Assembly (NCBI GenBank): GCA_041497995.1
Contig: JBGQHM010000123.1
Location: forward strand, 1 to 15,864
DNA length: 15,864 bases
Origin: DATKMS01 sp041497995
Lineage (GTDB): Bacteria > Desulfobacterota > Binatia > HRBIN30
Direction: 5' to 3'
Position 1 is the first letter of the stretch, and the number at the start of each line of letters is the position of its first letter. Below, one piece after another: positions 12,616 to 15,864 of this stretch. The notes below the pieces were generated by a model, which saw only the letters and a program-made list of their open reading frames with translations, was not told where the DNA came from and did no database searches. The translations under genes and the position numbers were made by a program.

Positions 12616-15600
12616 TCAGCTCTCGACGTGCAGCTTCGGGAATCCCCGCTGCAGGCGGCTCATCACCGCACCCAGCTCGCCGACCTCGACGGGCACGCCG
12701 TTGCGGTAGGCAACCACCTGGTTGGAGAACGGCGACACGCGTGCGCCAGGAGTGAGAATGCCGACCAGGTTGAGAGGATCGGCAGCCGCGACGAGCACCG
12801 GCTCGCTATCCTCGGGTGCGCGGCGCACGGCACGCAAGGTGTCGACGGCTTCGGGCAGGGCGAACTGCTCGCCGATGAAGCCGGCGACGAAGCGTCCGCC
12901 GCGGATCTCACCGCGCGCTTCCATCCGGCGATAGATCTGCAACAGTACGCGCCACGCTGGCGCGCGTACCTCACGCGCCAACAGCTCGCGGAGCACGATA
13001 CCGTAGCGGCGGAGCAGTTGCCGCGCGAACATCTCATCGGGTACATCGTTATCTCTCGGCTTCGAAGACGCCGTCCGCAGGACTGCCCAGCGGCCGACGG
13101 GCATGAGTCGACGCGCCGCGCCGCCACGGATACCACGCAGGCGCTGCCGCGCTTGTCGCCGCTTCACGTCCGGCAACAGCAACGTCCGCAGCCCGGCGAT
13201 GCCGTCGCCCGTGACCAGACCGCGGGCCACGAGCTCCCACAGCGCTTGCTCCGTCTGTGACGGTAGCCGACCCGTCGAGCGGGCGATGTCTGCAAGGAAG
13301 CTGGCGCCGTGGTGTTCGAGATGATCGAGTACGGCGCGCGCCGCCGGTGACAGGTCGCTGGCGGCGTCGGTATCCGGCGTGCCTGGTTCGAGTAGCGATG
13401 GCAGCGCCTCACGCATGACGAACGCCAGCGGCGCTGCCCGCGTGGGCGCCACGCGCCGCCGGCCGCGGACGGGCGCGAGGCCTTCCTCATCGGCGCTCGG
13501 GTTTGGGCTGAGGCGCAAGCGGCCCCACGCTACTTCGCCCGCCAGACACAAGTGCTCGAGATCCGCGGGGTCGTACAAGTTGATGCGCGCCGGCAGCACG
13601 TCGCGTTCCCACGCCGGCGCCGGCAACTCCAGTCCCTGCAGTTGCGCGATCACCTGCGCGACACCGTCACGCTTGTGCAGCTGCGTGGCTGGCTGCACGT
13701 GCTGCCAGCGCAGCAGGAAGCGCACGAAGTCCGCGGCCGAGACTGCCTCGATCTCCTTGCGCAACCGGCCGATGGTCATGCGATGGATGCGCGCCAACAA
13801 CCGCCGCTCGCACCAGTCCTGCGGGTCCTGCGGGTCCTGCGGACGGCGTAGGTTTGCGTCCTCGCTCATTCCGTGAGGCTGCGGCTGCGTTAGCATGAAG
13901 GTTCCTCGCAGCACGATGCCTTCGGATTCGAGGCGTAGCAGCGCGGCTTCGGCCTTGCCTTCGGGGAGACCGAGAAACGACGCGAGCCCGCCGACCGTTA
14001 CCGGCCCCAAGCATTCCATCCAGCCCTGCACGATGGCCCGCTGCGCGTCTTCCGGCTCGACGTGCGTGTCGCCACGCAAGGGGGGCAGTACCGGTTCGAA
14101 GCGTACGTCTGGAAGCGCCGCGGTGACCAGAGTGACCCGTTCAGCGGCAACCAGTGCTTCGTGAATACCCCAGCGCGCCCGTGTCGCGCGGTGATCGTCA
14201 ACGAGTTGCTGGGCCAAGGTCGCCCAGCTCTCGCGTGTGCCCTCCTCTGTCAGCATGCCCGCGAGCGGGGGAGGGTTAGGGAGGAGGTGCTCTGCCGGCA
14301 ACACGCTCAGGCTCAACAGGGCATCATGCAGCTCATCCGCGTCGCGCACGTCCGGCCACGCCTGCCGCCGCACTTCGTCGATCGCGGCTTGGTCGAGCGC
14401 GCCGACACCGCCGGCGAGATTCGGGTCGAGCCGCCGTAGGGATACGGCACGGGCGCGTCGCTCTTCCAGCGGGGCGTCGTCGAGGAACGCGTACGGATTG
14501 GCATTGAGGATCTCGTGCGACATCGGCGACGGCGCTGCGGTGTCGACAGCGAGCGTGCGCACCGCGCCGCTCTCGATGGACTCGATGAGCTCGCGTAGCG
14601 CGTCGACATCCATCGCTTCGTGCAGGCAGTTGTCGATCGTCTCGTTGACCAGCGGATGATCCGGTAACTCAGTCGGTCCGCCCGGGTGGTTGTCGCCACA
14701 CGCGAGTTGCGCCGGGAACACTGCCGCCAGCAGGTCCTCGGAGCGCATCCGCTGGATCGGCATGGGCACGCGCTTGCCGCCGGTGTGACGGAGCAGCGCC
14801 AGTGACCGCGTAGCGTTCCAGCGCCAGCGCGTACCGAACATCGGCGCCACCAGTGCAGCCTGCACCAGGTCCGCTTCGAGCGCTGCCGGACGTACCATCT
14901 CGAAGACATTTTCGAGCGGGAAGCTGTGCTGCTCGCCGAGCGACAGGACGATGCCGTCGTCGGTGGCTGCCGCTTGCAGCTCGAAGTCGAAGGTGCGGCA
15001 GAAGCGTTTGCGGAGCGCCAACCCCCAAGCGCGGTTGATGCGCCCGCCGAACGGGGCGTGGAGGACGAGCTGCATGCCGCCACCTTCATCGAAGAAGCGC
15101 TCGGCGATGATTGTCTGTTGTGTCGGCACCGCGCCCAGCGCAGCGCGGGTCTCCGCGACGTACGCGACGATCTGCTCGGCGCCGGCTTGATCGAGTCCGC
15201 ACTCCGCCATGAGCCAGGTGGTGGCGGGCTGACCTTGGCAATGAGTTGTAGAGGCCTCCCCCTTTGAAAAAGGGGGATCGAGGGGGATTTGAGCAGCAGC
15301 GTCGGAATTCGAGGCGCCGCAAATCCCCCCTTGCCCCCCTTTTTCAAAGGGGGGAAGACTTTCCCCCTCCTTACCAAGGAGGGGGAAAGGGGGAGGTTGC
15401 TCTGCGTGCTGCGCATCCAGCCGTGCTGCCACTTCTTCCCGTAGCTCCGCCACCGCGGCCGACAGCTCCGCCGTACGTGCCGGTGCCTCGCCCAACCAGA
15501 ACGGGATGGTCGGCGGCGCGCCTTGCGCATCCTCCACGCGGATCTTACCCATCTCGACGCGGCGGATGCGCCACGAGCGGTTGCCGAGCAGGAAGATGTC

Positions 15601-15864
15601 GCCACCCATGCTCTCGACGGCGAAGTCTTCGTTGACCTTACCAACGAACGTTCCAGCGGGTTCTTCGATGACGTCGTAGTCAGCGGTATCGGGAATCGCG
15701 CCGCCGCTGGTGATGGCGGCGAGCCGCGCGCCGCGCCGTGGGCGTAGATTATGGTGGACGCGGTCGCGGTGCAGATGCGCGGAGCGCCGGCCACGGCTGG
15801 TGGCGACGCCCTCTGAGAGCATCTCAACCACCGCCTCGAAGTCATCGCGCTCGAGCGCGCGGAA
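12616..15864 (-). CDS. lhr: Lhr-family DNA helicase, C-terminal ~1082 residues (N-terminal motor outside window)
   Basis: The frame is open to the window edge; the GTG at 15831 is internal, since the 11 codons before it (FRALERDDFEA) continue the family sequence. Lhr is a superfamily 2, ATP-dependent 3'-5' helicase linked to DNA repair. The RecA lobes lie outside. What is seen: the start of the winged-helix/beta-barrel part (GRRSAHLHRD, RRGARLAAITSGGAIP, VGKVNEDFAVES, PPTIPFWLGEAPARTAEL); the DEAD/H-associated domain (FFDEGGGMQLVLHAPFGGR, NRAWGLALRKRFCRTF, HPLVNETI); and the long C-terminal domain of full-length bacterial Lhr (WCERRLLARIHR, AADFVRFLLRWQHV, RARRVAPTRAAP-like, GGRFVAGFIGEQFALPEAV). 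Linkers carry palindromic-element peptides (PPFEKGGQGG, DPPFSKGE, LLPNPPPLAG) and a PQD triplet repeat. The whole protein is probably near 1500 residues. It ends 25 bp before the ABC ATPase gene. Confidence 0.93.
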   Translation of the reverse strand, partial: FRALERDDFEAVVEMLSEGVATSRGRRSAHLHRDRVHHNLRPRRGARLAAITSGGAIPDTADYDVIEEPAGTFVGKVNEDFAVESMGGDIFLLGNRSWRIRRVEMGKIRVEDAQGAPPTIPFWLGEAPARTAELSAAVAELREEVAARLDAQHAEQPPPFPLLGKEGESLPPFEKGGQGGICGASNSDAAAQIPLDPPFSKGEASTTHCQGQPATTWLMAECGLDQAGAEQIVAYVAETRAALGAVPTQQTIIAERFFDEGGGMQLVLHAPFGGRINRAWGLALRKRFCRTFDFELQAAATDDGIVLSLGEQHSFPLENVFEMVRPAALEADLVQAALVAPMFGTRWRWNATRSLALLRHTGGKRVPMPIQRMRSEDLLAAVFPAQLACGDNHPGGPTELPDHPLVNETIDNCLHEAMDVDALRELIESIESGAVRTLAVDTAAPSPMSHEILNANPYAFLDDAPLEERRARAVSLRRLDPNLAGGVGALDQAAIDEVRRQAWPDVRDADELHDALLSLSVLPAEHLLPNPPPLAGMLTEEGTRESWATLAQQLVDDHRATRARWGIHEALVAAERVTLVTAALPDVRFEPVLPPLRGDTHVEPEDAQRAIVQGWMECLGPVTVGGLASFLGLPEGKAEAALLRLESEGIVLRGTFMLTQPQPHGMSEDANLRRPQDPQDPQDWCERRLLARIHRMTIGRLRKEIEAVSAADFVRFLLRWQHVQPATQLHKRDGVAQVIAQLQGLELPAPAWERDVLPARINLYDPADLEHLCLAGEVAWGRLRLSPNPSADEEGLAPVRGRRRVAPTRAAPLAFVMREALPSLLEPGTPDTDAASDLSPAARAVLDHLEHHGASFLADIARSTGRLPSQTEQALWELVARGLVTGDGIAGLRTLLLPDVKRRQARQRLRGIRGGAARRLMPVGRWAVLRTASSKPRDNDVPDEMFARQLLRRYGIVLRELLAREVRAPAWRVLLQIYRRMEARGEIRGGRFVAGFIGEQFALPEAVDTLRAVRRAPEDSEPVLVAAADPLNLVGILTPGARVSPFSNQVVAYRNGVPVEVGELGAVMSRLQRGFPKLHVES
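13816..13842 (-). repeat. Perfect 3 x 9-bp tandem repeat in lhr (Pro-Gln-Asp x3)
   Basis: GTCCTGCGG is repeated three times with no mismatch on the plus strand. On the coding strand it reads PQDPQDPQD, just before WCERRLLARIHR. It is part of a poorly conserved ~24-residue linker (about 13815-13885) that also contains QPQPHG. The unit is a multiple of three, so copy changes keep the frame. Confidence 0.85.
14258..14286 (+). repeat. Palindromic element remnant inside lhr (copy D)
   Basis: CCCGC GA GCGGG (14258-14269) is followed by GGAGGGTTAGGGAGGAGG. The stem plus G-run and TTAGG tag matches the plan of the intergenic element at 2579-2618. It is read on the minus strand as LLPNPPPLAG in a linker of the helicase. 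The stem is shorter than in the other copies, so this may be a decayed copy. Confidence 0.5.
15258..15354. repeat. Inverted pair of palindromic elements inside lhr (copies A and B)
   Basis: Copy A (15258-15290) is CCCCCTTT, loop GAA, AAAGGGGG, then ATCGA, a G-run and ATTT. Copy B (15321-15354) is the same unit inverted: AAAT, C-run, TTG, then CCCCCCTTT, loop TTC, AAAGGGGGG. Each copy is a hairpin by itself, and the two can also pair as ~33-bp arms around a 30-bp centre. On the coding strand they read SLPPFEKGGQGG and IPLDPPFSKGE, with no stop codon. Confidence 0.85.
15363..15398 (+). repeat. Palindromic element inside lhr (copy C)
   Basis: CCCCCTCCTT (15363-15372), loop ACC, AAGGAGGGGG (15376-15385), then AAA, a G-run (15389-15393) and AGGTT. 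It sits eight bases beyond copy B. On the coding strand it reads PPPFPLLGKEGE. It matches the intergenic copy at 2579 in stem, loop size, spacer and tag. Confidence 0.85.

Noticed and set aside
11911..13260. A 449-residue plus-strand open frame across the ATPase/lhr junction
   Set aside because: It runs antisense to two well-recognised genes and has Arg/Ser/Ala-rich composition typical of shadow frames in GC-rich DNA.
13461..13515. A third element site in lhr (NPSADEEGLAPVRG linker)
   Set aside because: The DNA has a CCCAAACCC-like stretch but no clear stem or G-run tag, so it cannot be told from an ordinary variable linker.
15258..15398. CRISPR array or rho-independent terminators
   Set aside because: The repeats are palindromic, of mixed orientation and without regular spacers, and lie within an open coding frame. 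No T-run follows the stems.
14313..15845. A 510-residue minus-strand frame overlapping lhr
   Set aside because: It is lhr read one frame off; only the lhr frame shows conserved helicase motifs.

Overview
The window is GC-rich, densely coded bacterial DNA. A Thr/Pro-rich multi-domain secreted protein with a GGC-type C-terminal anchor, and G/C-run palindromic repeats that also sit inside a coding sequence, suggest a deep-branching 'deltaproteobacterial' lineage such as Candidatus Binatota or a relative. That is an inference from style; there is no marker gene such as rRNA here. I see no tRNA, rRNA, CRISPR array, insertion sequence or phage gene.

Layout. 1-280 (+): the last part of a class III adenylate/guanylate cyclase. 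314-1369 (+): an exported DUF4380-like protein with a probable mutarotase-like fold. 1405-1995 (-): a Uma2-family PD-(D/E)XK protein with a possible promoter very close to its ATG. 2132-2452 (-): a small DUF736-like protein with a good promoter and Shine-Dalgarno. 2453-2699: a divergent intergenic region holding a GC-rich palindromic repeat. 2700-3557 and 3563-4429 (+): a two-gene unit, a TauD/TfdA Fe(II)/2-oxoglutarate dioxygenase followed 5 bp later by a class I glutamine amidotransferase. 4467-5432 (-): a lipoprotein sugar-type ABC binding protein. 5594-10168 (+): a 1524-residue secreted protein with a tandem-repeat beta region, a YVTN propeller, two cohesin-like domains and a C-terminal sorting signal. 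10187-11143 and 11193-12590 (-): RbsC-like permease and RbsA/MglA-like double ABC ATPase. 12616-15864 (-): most of a long Lhr-type helicase, with its N-terminal motor domains outside the window.

How they fit together. The ATPase, permease and binding protein make one complete CUT2-type (ribose/rhamnose-like) importer of unknown substrate. The large surface-protein gene lies between the permease and the binding protein on the opposite strand, so the transport locus looks split. Lhr lies 25 bp upstream of the ATPase on the same strand, and the three could share a transcript. The dioxygenase and amidotransferase probably act in one unknown small-molecule conversion.

The most unusual feature is a family of short palindromes (C-run stem, small loop, G-run stem, then a second G-run tag). 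One copy is intergenic (2579-2618). At least three, and probably four, lie inside lhr (15258-15398 and 14258-14286), where they are read through in frame and add proline/glycine-rich peptide to linkers of the helicase. This resembles protein-coding palindromic elements such as those of Rickettsia.
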